DNA of 64,000 nt from Pseudomonas helleri (GTDB lineage Bacteria; Pseudomonadota; Gammaproteobacteria; Pseudomonadales; Pseudomonadaceae). The position numbers and the translations under genes were made by a program. Shown piece by piece: positions 16,713 to 25,488 of the stretch; position 1 is the first letter of the stretch; each line of letters opens with the position of its first letter. A model generated the notes under the pieces. That model saw nothing but the letters and a program-made list of their open reading frames with translations. It was not told the DNA's origin and ran no database searches. The DNA lies in contig NZ_JYLD01000003.1 in the NCBI RefSeq assembly GCF_001043025.1, forward strand, positions 186,001 to 250,000, given 5' to 3'.

Positions 16713-19304
16713 ATGTCATCGCGTAAATTTGGACTCAACCTGGTGGTCGTGCTGGCCATCGCTGCCCTCTTCACAGGCTTCTGGGCGCTGATTAACCGCC
16801 CGGTATCCGCCCCCAACTGGCCTGATCAGATCTCCGGTTTTTCGTACTCGCCGTTTCAACAAGGCCAGTACCCGCAAAAGGACCAGTACCCGACCGACGA
16901 TGAAATGCGTCGCGACCTGGAGATCATGAGCAAACTGACCGACAACATTCGTACCTACTCGGTCGACGGCACCTTGGGCGACATCCCCAAGCTGGCGGAA
17001 GAGTTCGGTCTGCGGGTGACCCTCGGCATCTGGATCAGCCCTGATCTGGAGCGCAACGAGCGCGAAATTCAAAAAGCCATCGAACTGGCCAATAACTCGC
17101 GCAGCGTCGTACGGGTCGTGGTCGGTAACGAAGCGCTGTTTCGCGAAGAGATCACCCCCGAAGACCTCGCCGTGCTGCTGGACCGGGTGCGGGCCGCAGT
17201 TAAAGTCCCGGTGACAACGTCTGAGCAATGGCACATTTGGGAGAAATACCCGCAACTGGCCAAGCACGTTGACCTGATCGCCGCGCACATCCTGCCGTAC
17301 TGGGAATTTATCCCGGTCGACAAAGCTGGCCAGTTTGTTCTGGACCGCGCCCGCGACCTGAAAAAGCTCTTCCCGAAAAAACCGCTACTGCTCTCCGAGG
17401 TCGGCTGGCCGAGCAACGGCCGCATGCGCGGTGGCGCCGACGCGTCACCGGCTGACCAGGCGATTTACCTGCGTACGCTGGTCAACAACCTGAACCGTCG
17501 CGGCTACAACTACTTCGTGATCGAAGCCTTCGACCAGCCGTGGAAGGCCAGCGATGAAGGTTCGGTAGGCGCGTACTGGGGTGTATTCAACGCGGCCCGC
17601 CAGCAAAAATTCAACTTTGAAGGCCCGGTGGTTGCCATCCCGCAGTGGCGCGTACTGGCCATTGGCTCGGTGGTGATGGGCTTGCTGTCGCTGGCCTTGC
17701 TGCTGATCGACGGCTCGGCCTTGCGTCAACGTGGCCGCACCTTCCTGACCTTCACTGCGTTCCTGTGTGGTTCGGCGCTGGTATGGATCGGCTACGACTA
17801 CAGCCAGCAATACAGCACCTGGTTCAGCCTGACGGTGGGCTTCCTGCTCGGGCTGGGCGCGCTCGGGGTGTTTATTGTGCTGCTCACCGAGGCCCATGAA
17901 CTGGCTGAAGCGGTCTGGATTCGCAAGCGTCGCCGGGAGTTTTTACCGGTCGAAAGCGACGATGCCTACCGCCCGAAAGTCTCGATTCATGTGCCGTGTT
18001 ACAACGAGCCGCCAGAGATGGTCAAACAGACGCTTAACGCGCTGGCCAACCTCGACTACCCGGACTTCGAAGTGTTGCTGATCGACAACAACACCAAAGA
18101 CCCGGCGGTGTGGGAACCGGTGCGTGACTACTGCGCCACCCTGGGCCCGCGCTTCAAGTTTTTCCATGTGGCACCGCTGGCCGGCTTCAAGGGCGGCGCG
18201 CTGAACTACTTGATCCCGCACACCGCGCCAGACGCCGAAGTGATCGCGGTCATCGACTCCGATTACTGCGTCGATCGCAACTGGCTCAAGCACATGGTGC
18301 CGCACTTTGCCGACCCTAAAATCGCCATCGTGCAGTCGCCACAAGACTACCGCGATCACAGCGAAAGCACCTTCAAGAAGCTCTGCTACTCGGAATACAA
18401 AGGCTTCTTCCACATTGGCATGGTGACCCGCAACGACCGTGACGCGATCATTCAGCACGGCACCATGACCATGACCCGTCGCTCGGTGCTCGAAGAACTG
18501 GGCTGGGCTGACTGGTGCATCTGTGAAGACGCCGAGCTGGGCCTGCGCGTGTTCGAAAAAGGCTATTCCGCAGCCTATTCCCACAACAGCTACGGCAAGG
18601 GGCTGATGCCCGATACCTTTATCGACTTCAAGAAACAGCGCTTCCGCTGGGCCTATGGGGCGATTCAGATCATCAAGCGTCACGCGTCGAGCCTGCTGCT
18701 GGGCAAAAACACCGAGTTGACCCGCGGCCAGCGTTATCACTTCCTCGCGGGCTGGTTGCCGTGGGTGGCTGACGGCATGAATATTTTCTTCACCGTGGGC
18801 GCCCTGCTGTGGTCGGCGGCGATGATTATTGTGCCGACGCGGGTTGACCCGCCGTTGCTGATTTTCGCCATCCCGCCGTTGGCGCTGTTTGTGTTCAAGG
18901 TCGGCAAGATCATCTTCCTGTACCGCCGCGCCGTGGGGGTTAACCTCAAGGACGCGTTTGCCGCAGCCCTGGCAGGCCTGGCGTTGTCACACACCATTGC
19001 CAAAGCGGTGCTGTACGGCTTCTTCACCACCAGCATTCCGTTCTTCCGTACGCCTAAAAACGCCGACAACCACGGCTTTTGGGTGGCCATTTCGGAAGCC
19101 CGCGAAGAAGTCTTCATCATGCTGTTGCTGTGGGGTGCAGCGCTCGGGATCTTCCTGGTCCAGGGCCTGCCGAGCAACGACATGCGCTTCTGGGTGGTGA
19201 TGCTGATGGTGCAATCGCTGCCGTATCTGGCGGCGCTGATCATGGCCTTCACCTCGTCCCTGCCCAAGCCTGTTGAAGCCGAGCAGGAGCAACCCGCGGC
19301 ATAA
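16713..19304 (+). CDS. ndvB: NdvB-like membrane beta-glucan synthase (GH17-GT2 fusion)
   Basis: 863 residues from the ATG at 16713. Order visible: membrane helix (residues 8-27), periplasmic GH17 glucanosyltransferase-like domain with acid/base Glu140 (VVGNEALFREE) and nucleophile Glu229 (LSEVGWPSNG), three helices near 310-395, a GT2 domain with DSD at 515, EDAEL at 605 and QRFRW at 642, then C-terminal helices. This matches P. aeruginosa NdvB, tied to cyclic beta-(1,3)-glucans and biofilm antibiotic tolerance. The GT domain would polymerise UDP-glucose and the GH17 domain branch or cyclise the product outside. A terminator follows the stop. No strong Shine-Dalgarno is seen. Confidence 0.88.
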   Translation: MSSRKFGLNLVVVLAIAALFTGFWALINRPVSAPNWPDQISGFSYSPFQQGQYPQKDQYPTDDEMRRDLEIMSKLTDNIRTYSVDGTLGDIPKLAEEFGLRVTLGIWISPDLERNEREIQKAIELANNSRSVVRVVVGNEALFREEITPEDLAVLLDRVRAAVKVPVTTSEQWHIWEKYPQLAKHVDLIAAHILPYWEFIPVDKAGQFVLDRARDLKKLFPKKPLLLSEVGWPSNGRMRGGADASPADQAIYLRTLVNNLNRRGYNYFVIEAFDQPWKASDEGSVGAYWGVFNAARQQKFNFEGPVVAIPQWRVLAIGSVVMGLLSLALLLIDGSALRQRGRTFLTFTAFLCGSALVWIGYDYSQQYSTWFSLTVGFLLGLGALGVFIVLLTEAHELAEAVWIRKRRREFLPVESDDAYRPKVSIHVPCYNEPPEMVKQTLNALANLDYPDFEVLLIDNNTKDPAVWEPVRDYCATLGPRFKFFHVAPLAGFKGGALNYLIPHTAPDAEVIAVIDSDYCVDRNWLKHMVPHFADPKIAIVQSPQDYRDHSESTFKKLCYSEYKGFFHIGMVTRNDRDAIIQHGTMTMTRRSVLEELGWADWCICEDAELGLRVFEKGYSAAYSHNSYGKGLMPDTFIDFKKQRFRWAYGAIQIIKRHASSLLLGKNTELTRGQRYHFLAGWLPWVADGMNIFFTVGALLWSAAMIIVPTRVDPPLLIFAIPPLALFVFKVGKIIFLYRRAVGVNLKDAFAAALAGLALSHTIAKAVLYGFFTTSIPFFRTPKNADNHGFWVAISEAREEVFIMLLLWGAALGIFLVQGLPSNDMRFWVVMLMVQSLPYLAALIMAFTSSLPKPVEAEQEQPAA

Positions 19305-19320
19305 ATTGCACGCAACCTCT

Positions 19321-19346
19321 AAACGGCGGCCTCTGGCCGCCGTTTT
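19321..19346 (+). terminator. Rho-independent terminator after ndvB
   Basis: AAACGGCGGCC-TCT-GGCCGCCGTTTT, an eleven-base-pair stem with a three-base loop and a T-rich tail, begins 17 bases past the ndvB stop. It separates ndvB transcription from dapE. Confidence 0.93.
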
Positions 19347-19410
19347 GCTTTAAGATAACCGCCCTTTTGTGCCGTGCCGCCCGCACTTGTCCCGCTTCGG
19401 AGTCCCTATC

Positions 19411-20562
19411 ATGACGGCCCATGCCGACCTTTCGCCGACCCTGCAACTTGCCTGCGATCTGATCCGTCGCCCTTCTGTGACGCCGATCGACGCCGACTGC
19501 CAGAAGCTGATGATGCAACGCCTGGGTGATGCCGGCTTCAAGCTGGAACCGATGCGCATCGAAGACGTTGATAACTTCTGGGCCACCCACGGCAAACACG
19601 AAGGCCCGGTGCTGTGCTTCGCCGGCCACACCGACGTGGTGCCGACCGGCCCGGTGCACGCCTGGCAGAACGACCCGTTTGACGCAGTGATCGACGAACA
19701 CGGCATGCTCTGCGGACGCGGCGCCGCCGACATGAAGGGCAGCCTCGCGGCCATGCTGGTCGCCGCTGAGCGCTTTGTTACGGACTACCCGGACCACAAG
19801 GGTTCGGTTGCGTTTCTGATCACCAGCGACGAAGAAGGCCCGGCCCACCACGGCACCAAGGCGGTAGTCGAGCGTTTTGCCGCGCGCAACGAGCGTCTGG
19901 ACTGGTGCATCGTTGGCGAACCATCGAGCACCACCCTGGTCGGTGACGTGGTGAAAAACGGCCGTCGCGGCTCGCTGGGCGCCAAGCTCACCGTTCGCGG
20001 TGTTCAGGGTCACGTTGCCTACCCGCATCTGGCCAAGAACCCGATCCACCTGGCGGCACCGGCGCTGGCTGAACTGGCCGCCGAGCACTGGGATGACGGC
20101 AACGCGTTCTTCCCGCCGACCAGCTTCCAGATCTCCAACCTCAACTCGGGCACCGGCGCGACCAACGTGATCCCCGGTGATCTGGTGGCGGTTTTCAACT
20201 TCCGCTTCTCTACCGAGTCCACCGTTGAAGGCTTGCAGCAGCGCGTCGCTGACATCCTCGACAAGTACGGCCTGGACTGGCACATCGAGTGGGCGCTGTC
20301 CGGCCTGCCGTTCCTGACCGAGCCGGGCGCCCTGCTGGACGCCGTATCGTCGAGCATCAAACAGGTCACCGGCCGCGAAACCAAAGCCTCCACCAGCGGC
20401 GGCACCTCGGACGGGCGTTTTATCGCCACCTTGGGCACGCAAGTGGTTGAACTGGGCCCGGTCAACGCGACGATCCACCAGGTCAACGAGCGGGTACTGG
20501 CCAGCGATCTCGACGTGCTGACCGAGATCTACTACCACACCCTGATCAAGTTGCTCGCCTGA
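19411..20562 (+). CDS. dapE: Succinyl-diaminopimelate desuccinylase
   Basis: 383 residues from the ATG at 19411, preceded by CTTCGGAG. M20 metallopeptidase: metal ligands in [12 protein letters not shown] (His), [10 protein letters not shown] (Asp), [10 protein letters not shown] (catalytic Glu pair) and a C-terminal His in [12 protein letters not shown]. It releases LL-diaminopimelate from its N-succinyl form, the step after DapC. The dimerisation domain lies in the middle third. The stop overlaps the rlmA start by one base (TGATG), so the two are translated together. Confidence 0.97.
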   Translation: MTAHADLSPTLQLACDLIRRPSVTPIDADCQKLMMQRLGDAGFKLEPMRIEDVDNFWATHGKHEGPVLCFAGHTDVVPTGPVHAWQNDPFDAVIDEHGMLCGRGAADMKGSLAAMLVAAERFVTDYPDHKGSVAFLITSDEEGPAHHGTKAVVERFAARNERLDWCIVGEPSSTTLVGDVVKNGRRGSLGAKLTVRGVQGHVAYPHLAKNPIHLAAPALAELAAEHWDDGNAFFPPTSFQISNLNSGTGATNVIPGDLVAVFNFRFSTESTVEGLQQRVADILDKYGLDWHIEWALSGLPFLTEPGALLDAVSSSIKQVTGRETKASTSGGTSDGRFIATLGTQVVELGPVNATIHQVNERVLASDLDVLTEIYYHTLIKLLA

Positions 20563-21371
20563 TGCTCGCTTGCCCTATTTGCGCAGCGCCGCTGGCGGCG
20601 CTCGACAATGGCGTGGCCTGCCCCGCGGGCCATCGCTTTGACCGTGCCCGCCAGGGTTATTTGAACCTGTTGCCGGTGCAGCACAAAAACAGCCGCGACC
20701 CTGGTGACAACCAGGCCATGGTTGAAGCCCGCCGCGATTTCCTCAACGCAGGCCACTATGCACCGGTTGCCAAGCGTCTGGCCGAACTGGCCGCCGAGCG
20801 CGCCCCGCAGCGCTGGCTCGACATCGGCTGTGGCGAGGGCTACTACACCGCGCAAATCGCCGACGCCTTGCCCAATGCCGACGGTTACGCCCTGGACATC
20901 TCCCGTGAAGCGGTCAAGCGCGCCTGCAAGCGCAACCCGAACCTGAACTGGCTGGTCGCCAGCATGGCGCGGGTGCCGATGGCTGATGCCAGCTGCCAGT
21001 TCCTTGCCAGCGTATTCAGCCCGCTCGACTGGCTTGAAGCCAAGCGTTTGCTCAGCCCCGGCGGCGGTTTGATGCGCGTAGGGCCGACCCGTGGCCACCT
21101 GATGGAGCTGCGTGAGCGGCTCTATGACGAGGTACGCGACTACAGCGACGACAAACACTTGGCCCTGGTGCCGGACGGCATGCAGTTGCAACACAGTGAA
21201 ACACTGGAGTTCACCTTAAGCCTGAGCGAGCCCCAGGACCGCGCCAACTTGTTGGCCATGACCCCGCACGGCTGGCGCGCCAGTGCCGAACGCCGGGCAC
21301 AGGTCATCGAAGACCCGGAGCCTTTAAAGGTGACCGTGTCCATGCGTTACGATTATTTCGTGCTTCAATAA
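20562..21371 (+). CDS. rlmA: 23S rRNA (guanine-745-N1)-methyltransferase
   Basis: 269 residues. An N-terminal zinc site (Cys4, Cys7, Cys20, His24) is followed by an AdoMet-binding Rossmann fold with WLDIGCGEGYYT near residue 90. This architecture is that of RlmA(I)/RrmA, which methylates G745 in helix 35 of 23S rRNA. It overlaps dapE by one base. A GC hairpin (GGCCTGCC/GGCAGGCC, 21381-21404) without a T tract follows the stop. The dapE-rlmA pairing is also found next to ndvB in P. aeruginosa. Confidence 0.93.
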   Translation: MLACPICAAPLAALDNGVACPAGHRFDRARQGYLNLLPVQHKNSRDPGDNQAMVEARRDFLNAGHYAPVAKRLAELAAERAPQRWLDIGCGEGYYTAQIADALPNADGYALDISREAVKRACKRNPNLNWLVASMARVPMADASCQFLASVFSPLDWLEAKRLLSPGGGLMRVGPTRGHLMELRERLYDEVRDYSDDKHLALVPDGMQLQHSETLEFTLSLSEPQDRANLLAMTPHGWRASAERRAQVIEDPEPLKVTVSMRYDYFVLQ

Positions 21372-21450
21372 CCCTTTTACGGCCTGCCACCCCAGCGGCA
21401 GGCCCGACGAATCCGCGAATGGATTTTTCAGACACGAGTGAGGACCATCC

Positions 21451-21825
21451 ATGCGCCAGCCCGATATTGAGATTTACCTGAAGGAACCGCTCACCCACAA
21501 AGAAATCGTCGACTGGTTATCCAAGGCGCTAGGCGGATGCACGGAGTGGAAGCAAAAAGGCCAGCTATGGAAATGCACCGCTGGCAAAGTCCCGGTGACC
21601 TGGACGCCAAAGGCCGTGGGCAAATGGCACAGTTTGTACTTGGAAAGCGACCAAACACCGTGGGACGACGACATCGCCTGCGCCCGTGACGCCTTCACGG
21701 CATTGAACGTAGAAGTCCGTTGCGCGCCGGGCACCTGGATTGAAGAAGAAGGCGAAGAAGACGCCGACCGCTGGATCCGCGTCAGCGCAGACGGCGAAGA
21801 AGAAATCATCTGGCGCACGTCCTGA
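21451..21825 (+). CDS. Conserved small protein of unknown function
   Basis: 124 residues, start ATG with GAGGAC upstream. Acidic overall, especially the tail (EEEGEEDADRWIRV). There are no membrane helices and no signal peptide. The N-terminal part reads like a small alpha/beta domain (EIYLKEPLTHKEIVDWLSKA), and two Cys (GGCTEWKQ, LWKCTAG) are close together. It follows rlmA by about 80 bases on the same strand and is probably the orthologue of the small gene in that position in P. aeruginosa. Coding bias matches neighbours. I do not recognise a characterised family. Confidence 0.8.
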   Translation: MRQPDIEIYLKEPLTHKEIVDWLSKALGGCTEWKQKGQLWKCTAGKVPVTWTPKAVGKWHSLYLESDQTPWDDDIACARDAFTALNVEVRCAPGTWIEEEGEEDADRWIRVSADGEEEIIWRTS

Positions 21826-21842
21826 TCCATACAGCAATACCC

Positions 21843-21911
21843 TGCAGGAGCGAGCTTGCCTCCCGATCTTTTTAAAGGATCAAAAGATCGCGAGGCAAGC
21901 TCGCTCCTACA
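21843..21911. repeat. REPIN, class 1, diverged left arm
   Basis: The left arm has two substitutions against the consensus (TGCAGGAG and TCCCGATC instead of TGTAGGAG and TCGCGATC). The right arm is intact. It lies between convergent genes (the 124-residue protein and the cold-shock gene), 12 bases from the latter's stop. Confidence 0.9.
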
Positions 21912-21923
21912 CGTTTTGTGGGG

Positions 21924-22133
21924 TTACAGCCCTACCACGTCTTCTGCCTGAAACCCTTTGTTACCGGACACGCGGGTGTATTCAACCTGCTGGCCTTCGG
22001 TCAAGGAACGATGGCCTTCACCGCGAATCGCGCGGTAATGCACAAACACATCACCCTCGCTTTCACTCTGGATAAAACCGTAGCCTTTGGCGTCGTTGAA
22101 CCATTTCACATTGCCAGTCAAACGTGTGCTCAT
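21924..22133 (-). CDS. Cold-shock-domain protein
   Basis: 69 residues, a single cold-shock domain (OB fold). RNP1 is KGYGFIQSE and RNP2 is DVFVHYRAI; the usual RNP2 Phe is Tyr here. It binds single-stranded nucleic acid as an RNA chaperone. A strong Shine-Dalgarno (AAGGGGGAAGGA) precedes the ATG. The 241-base gap upstream to plsB could hold a regulated leader, but no cold-box is recognisable. Its position beside rlmA and the small gene resembles CspD/CapB-like genes in other pseudomonads. Several paralogues exist in Pseudomonas, so no symbol is given. Confidence 0.95.
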   Translation of the reverse strand: MSTRLTGNVKWFNDAKGYGFIQSESEGDVFVHYRAIRGEGHRSLTEGQQVEYTRVSGNKGFQAEDVVGL

Positions 22134-22374
22134 AGATCCTTCCCCCTTTTTATTTTTTGAATGGGCGCATTGGTTGGCCCGCCAAGAACTTTTACTCGAA
22201 CTTAACTTTCCAAGACCTTGTCTTACGCCATAAGGCGAAAGAGGGTCGAGTATATGTCAGCGCGAAGAACACTCAATCAATATTAGTTCGCTGCTTTTTT
22301 GCCGATTTTCCAGAGATACGGCACACTACCAACCCGAGTAAACACTCGTTTTAATCCACTAACGCAGAAGCCGT

Positions 22375-24882
22375 ATGACCCGCTCCCCATTCCACCGTCT
22401 CGTCTTTGGCGCCCTGCGTCGCTTGCTGTACCTGTGGGTACGTTCGGAGACTATTAACCAGTCCTCCCTGGCGCTGAGCCTGGACCGCAGCCGACCGGTG
22501 TTCTACGTCCTGCAATCGCCGTCGATCACCGAACTGGCGGTGGTCGATGCCGAGTGCACCAAAGTGGGTCTGCCACGCCCGGTGTTGCCCGTTGCCGTCG
22601 GGGCCATGACCGAACCCGCTGCGTTCTTTTACCTGACCCCCGAGCCCGATTGGCTCGGCCGTCAGGACAAACGCGGCGCGCCGCCCACGTTGACCCGTCT
22701 GGTCGATGGCTTGACCCACAACCCGACTGAGGATGCACAAATCATTCCGGTCAGCGTGTTCTGGGGCCAATCACCCGACAGCGAGTCCAGCCCATGGAAG
22801 CTGCTGTTTGCCGACAGCTGGGCGGTTACCGGGCGTCTACGCCGGCTGTTACGCATTCTGATTCTGGGTCGAAAAACCCGTGTGCAGTTCTCTGCGCCGA
22901 TCCATTTACGCGAGCTGATCGACCTCAACAAAGGTCACGAGCGTACGGTGCGCATGGCCCAACGCATTTTGCGTGTGCATTTTCGTAACCTTAAAATCTC
23001 CACCATCGGCCCCGACCTCTCGCACCGGCGCACGCTGGTCAAAGGCCTGGTCAATGAGCCCGCGGTTCGTCAGGCCATCCTCGATGAGGCCCAGCGCGAG
23101 AATATTTCCCCGGAAAAAGCCAAGGCCCAGGCCCTGCGCTACGCCAATGAAATAGCCTCGGACTACACCTACACCGCCATCCGCTTCTTTGAAGTGATCC
23201 TGAGCTGGTTCTGGAACAAGATTTACGACGGCGTCAAAGTCAACGACATCAAGGGCGTGCAAGACGTCGCCCAAGGCCACGAGATCATCTACGTACCGTG
23301 TCACCGCAGCCACATTGACTACCTGCTGCTGTCCTACTTGCTGTTTCGCAACGGCCTGACCCCGCCGCACATTGCCGCCGGGATCAACCTCAACATGCCG
23401 GTGATCGGCCCGCTGCTACGGCGCGGCGGGGCGTTTTTCATGCGCCGCACGTTCAAGGGCAACCCGCTGTACACCTCGGTGTTTAATGAGTACATGCACA
23501 CCCTGTTCACCAAAGGCTTCCCGGTGGAGTACTTCGTGGAAGGCGGGCGTTCGCGCACCGGGCGCATGCTGCAACCGAAAACCGGGATGCTGGCCATCAC
23601 CCTGCGCAGCTTCTTGCGTTCTTCACGCACCCCCATCGTCTTTGTCCCGGTGTACATCGGCTACGAGCGCGTACTCGAAGGCCGCACGTACCTGGGCGAA
23701 CTGCGCGGCGCGAGCAAGAAAAAAGAATCGATTTTCGACATCTTCAAAGTCATCGGCGCTCTGAAACAGAAGTTTGGCCAGGTGGCAGTCAACTTTGGCG
23801 AGCCGATCAAACTGGCGGAGTTTCTCGACCAGGAACAACCCGACTGGCGCAAGCAAGAGCTGGCACCGCTGTACCGGCCTGACTGGTTGAATGCCACCAC
23901 CAACCGCCTGGGCGAGAAAGTCGCCCGGCACCTCAACGAAGCGGCGGCGATCAATCCGGTCAACCTGGTGGCGCTGGCCTTGTTGTCGACCAGCAAACTG
24001 GCACTCGACGACCGGGCGATGGCGCGGGTGCTGGACCTGTACCTGGCGTTGCTGCGGCGTGTGCCTTACTCGCCGCACACCACCCTGCCCGACGGCGATG
24101 GCCAGGCCTTGATCGAACACGTCAAAGCCATGGATTTGCTGTCTGAGCAAAGTGACGCGCTGGGCAAAATCCTCTATCTGGATGAGCAGAACGCGGTATT
24201 GATGACGTACTACCGCAACAACGTGCTGCACATCTTTGCCCTGCCCGCCTTGCTGGCCAGTTTCTTCCAAAGCTCGTCACGCATGACCCGCGAGCAAATC
24301 CTGCGCTACACCCGCGCACTCTACCCGTACCTGCAATCGGAGCTGTTTATCCGCTGGTCACTGGACGAGCTCGACGGTGTGGTTGATCAATGGCTTGAAG
24401 CCTTTGTCGAGCAAGGGTTGCTGCGCTTCGAAAACGACATTTACCTGCGCCCGGCCCCCAGCTCACGGCACTTTGTGCTGCTGACGCTGCTGTCCAAGAG
24501 CATTGCGCAAACCTTGCAGCGCTTCTACATGGCCATCTCGCTGCTGCTTAACAGCGGCCAGAACACATTGAGCAGTGAAGAACTGGAAGACCTGTGCACG
24601 ATGATGGCCCAGCGCCTGTCGATCCTGCACGGGCTCAACGCCCCCGAGTTTTTCGACAAGAGCCTGTTCCGTCACTTTATCGAGACATTGCTGGAGCAAG
24701 ACGTGTTGCGCCGCGATGCCAACGGCAAGCTGAGCTATCGTGAAGTGCTGGGTGAACTGGCCGAAGGCGCGGCTAAACGCGTGCTGCCGCCTGAGATTCG
24801 CCTGTCGATCCGCCAGGTGGCACTGCATCGCAGTGAAGATGCACAAGACCAACCACCACCGCCGCTCGAAAAAACGCCTTAA
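22375..24882 (+). CDS. plsB: Glycerol-3-phosphate 1-O-acyltransferase
   Basis: 835 residues, full length for PlsB. Acylates sn-glycerol-3-phosphate from acyl-ACP or acyl-CoA at the inner membrane, the first phospholipid step. The acyltransferase motif HRSHID starts at His310 with Asp315 (HX4D). It is followed by the G3P-binding blocks ([36 protein letters not shown]) and the later [12 protein letters not shown]. It is divergent from the cold-shock gene and has no clear ribosome site. Phosphatidate made downstream of PlsB feeds the cdsA product at the left end of the window. Confidence 0.97.
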   Translation: MTRSPFHRLVFGALRRLLYLWVRSETINQSSLALSLDRSRPVFYVLQSPSITELAVVDAECTKVGLPRPVLPVAVGAMTEPAAFFYLTPEPDWLGRQDKRGAPPTLTRLVDGLTHNPTEDAQIIPVSVFWGQSPDSESSPWKLLFADSWAVTGRLRRLLRILILGRKTRVQFSAPIHLRELIDLNKGHERTVRMAQRILRVHFRNLKISTIGPDLSHRRTLVKGLVNEPAVRQAILDEAQRENISPEKAKAQALRYANEIASDYTYTAIRFFEVILSWFWNKIYDGVKVNDIKGVQDVAQGHEIIYVPCHRSHIDYLLLSYLLFRNGLTPPHIAAGINLNMPVIGPLLRRGGAFFMRRTFKGNPLYTSVFNEYMHTLFTKGFPVEYFVEGGRSRTGRMLQPKTGMLAITLRSFLRSSRTPIVFVPVYIGYERVLEGRTYLGELRGASKKKESIFDIFKVIGALKQKFGQVAVNFGEPIKLAEFLDQEQPDWRKQELAPLYRPDWLNATTNRLGEKVARHLNEAAAINPVNLVALALLSTSKLALDDRAMARVLDLYLALLRRVPYSPHTTLPDGDGQALIEHVKAMDLLSEQSDALGKILYLDEQNAVLMTYYRNNVLHIFALPALLASFFQSSSRMTREQILRYTRALYPYLQSELFIRWSLDELDGVVDQWLEAFVEQGLLRFENDIYLRPAPSSRHFVLLTLLSKSIAQTLQRFYMAISLLLNSGQNTLSSEELEDLCTMMAQRLSILHGLNAPEFFDKSLFRHFIETLLEQDVLRRDANGKLSYREVLGELAEGAAKRVLPPEIRLSIRQVALHRSEDAQDQPPPPLEKTP

Positions 24883-24888
24883 CCAAGA

Positions 24889-24923
24889 ACACCCGGCCAC
24901 TCATGCAGTGATTGGCCGGGTGT
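24889..24923 (+). terminator. Hairpin after plsB
   Basis: ACACCCGGCCA and TGGCCGGGTGT form an eleven-base-pair stem starting six bases past the plsB stop. No T tract follows, so it may be a weak terminator or an mRNA-stabilising stem. Confidence 0.6.
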
Positions 24924-24965
24924 ACACATCGGCGACTTTATTCTGTTAATCCTTTGGAAACTGCC

Positions 24966-25364
24966 ATGAAAAAAATCCTTTTACTCAGCCTCACGGCCTT
25001 GCTCGGAGCCTGCAGCTCGATGAACTCCACCCCGCAAGCCACCCTCGACGGCGAAGTGTTTTACCTGCAACGCATCGCCCTGCCGCCCACCGCCACCCTT
25101 GAAGTGAGCCTGCAAGACGTGTCGCTGGCCGACGCCCCGGCCGTGACCCTGGCCAAGCAAAGCGGCACCATCAAAGGCCAGGTGCCACTGCCGTTCCACC
25201 TCACCTATGATCCCGCAGACGTCAAACCAGGGCACACCTATGCGGTGAGCGCGCGGATCGAAGAAGACGGCAAACTGCTGTTTATCAGCACCGAACGCAA
25301 CAGCGTTGACCTGAACGCCAAATCACTGCAACCGATTCGCTTGCGCGTCGATCAGGTGCGTTAA
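24966..25364 (+). CDS. YbaY-like lipoprotein
   Basis: 132 residues from the ATG at 24966. Signal peptide MKKILLLSLTALLGACSS with lipobox LGAC (Cys16), so it is lipidated, probably in the outer membrane (Ser at +2). The rest is one beta-rich domain of the YbaY/pilotin-like family (DGEVFYLQRIALPPTATLEV, then IPFHLTYDP-like and YAVSARIEEDGKLLFIST). Members of this group are of unknown or chaperone-like function in envelope assembly. It is a single gene, with a class 2 REPIN directly downstream. Confidence 0.88.
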   Translation: MKKILLLSLTALLGACSSMNSTPQATLDGEVFYLQRIALPPTATLEVSLQDVSLADAPAVTLAKQSGTIKGQVPLPFHLTYDPADVKPGHTYAVSARIEEDGKLLFISTERNSVDLNAKSLQPIRLRVDQVR

Positions 25365-25387
25365 GCCAACATCACCTGCTGACTCCT

Positions 25388-25476
25388 CTGTGGGAGCGGG
25401 CTTGCTCGCGATGGCAGCAACGCGGACATGCAGAACCACCGCACCGCCAGCATCGCGAGCAAGCCCGCTCCCACAG
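25388..25476. repeat. REPIN, class 2, complete
   Basis: Inverted arms CTGTGGGAGCGGGCTTGCTC and complement, separated by a GC-rich spacer that differs between copies. It differs from class 1 in the GTGGGAGCGGG core and in lacking the GATCTTTTGATC centre. It lies between the convergent YbaY-like gene and the RND permease gene. Confidence 0.93.
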
Positions 25477-25488
25477 GTTCTTTAGCCC

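Noticed and set aside
21381..21404. Hairpin after rlmA as an intrinsic terminator
   Set aside because: Good stem but no T-rich tail on either strand.
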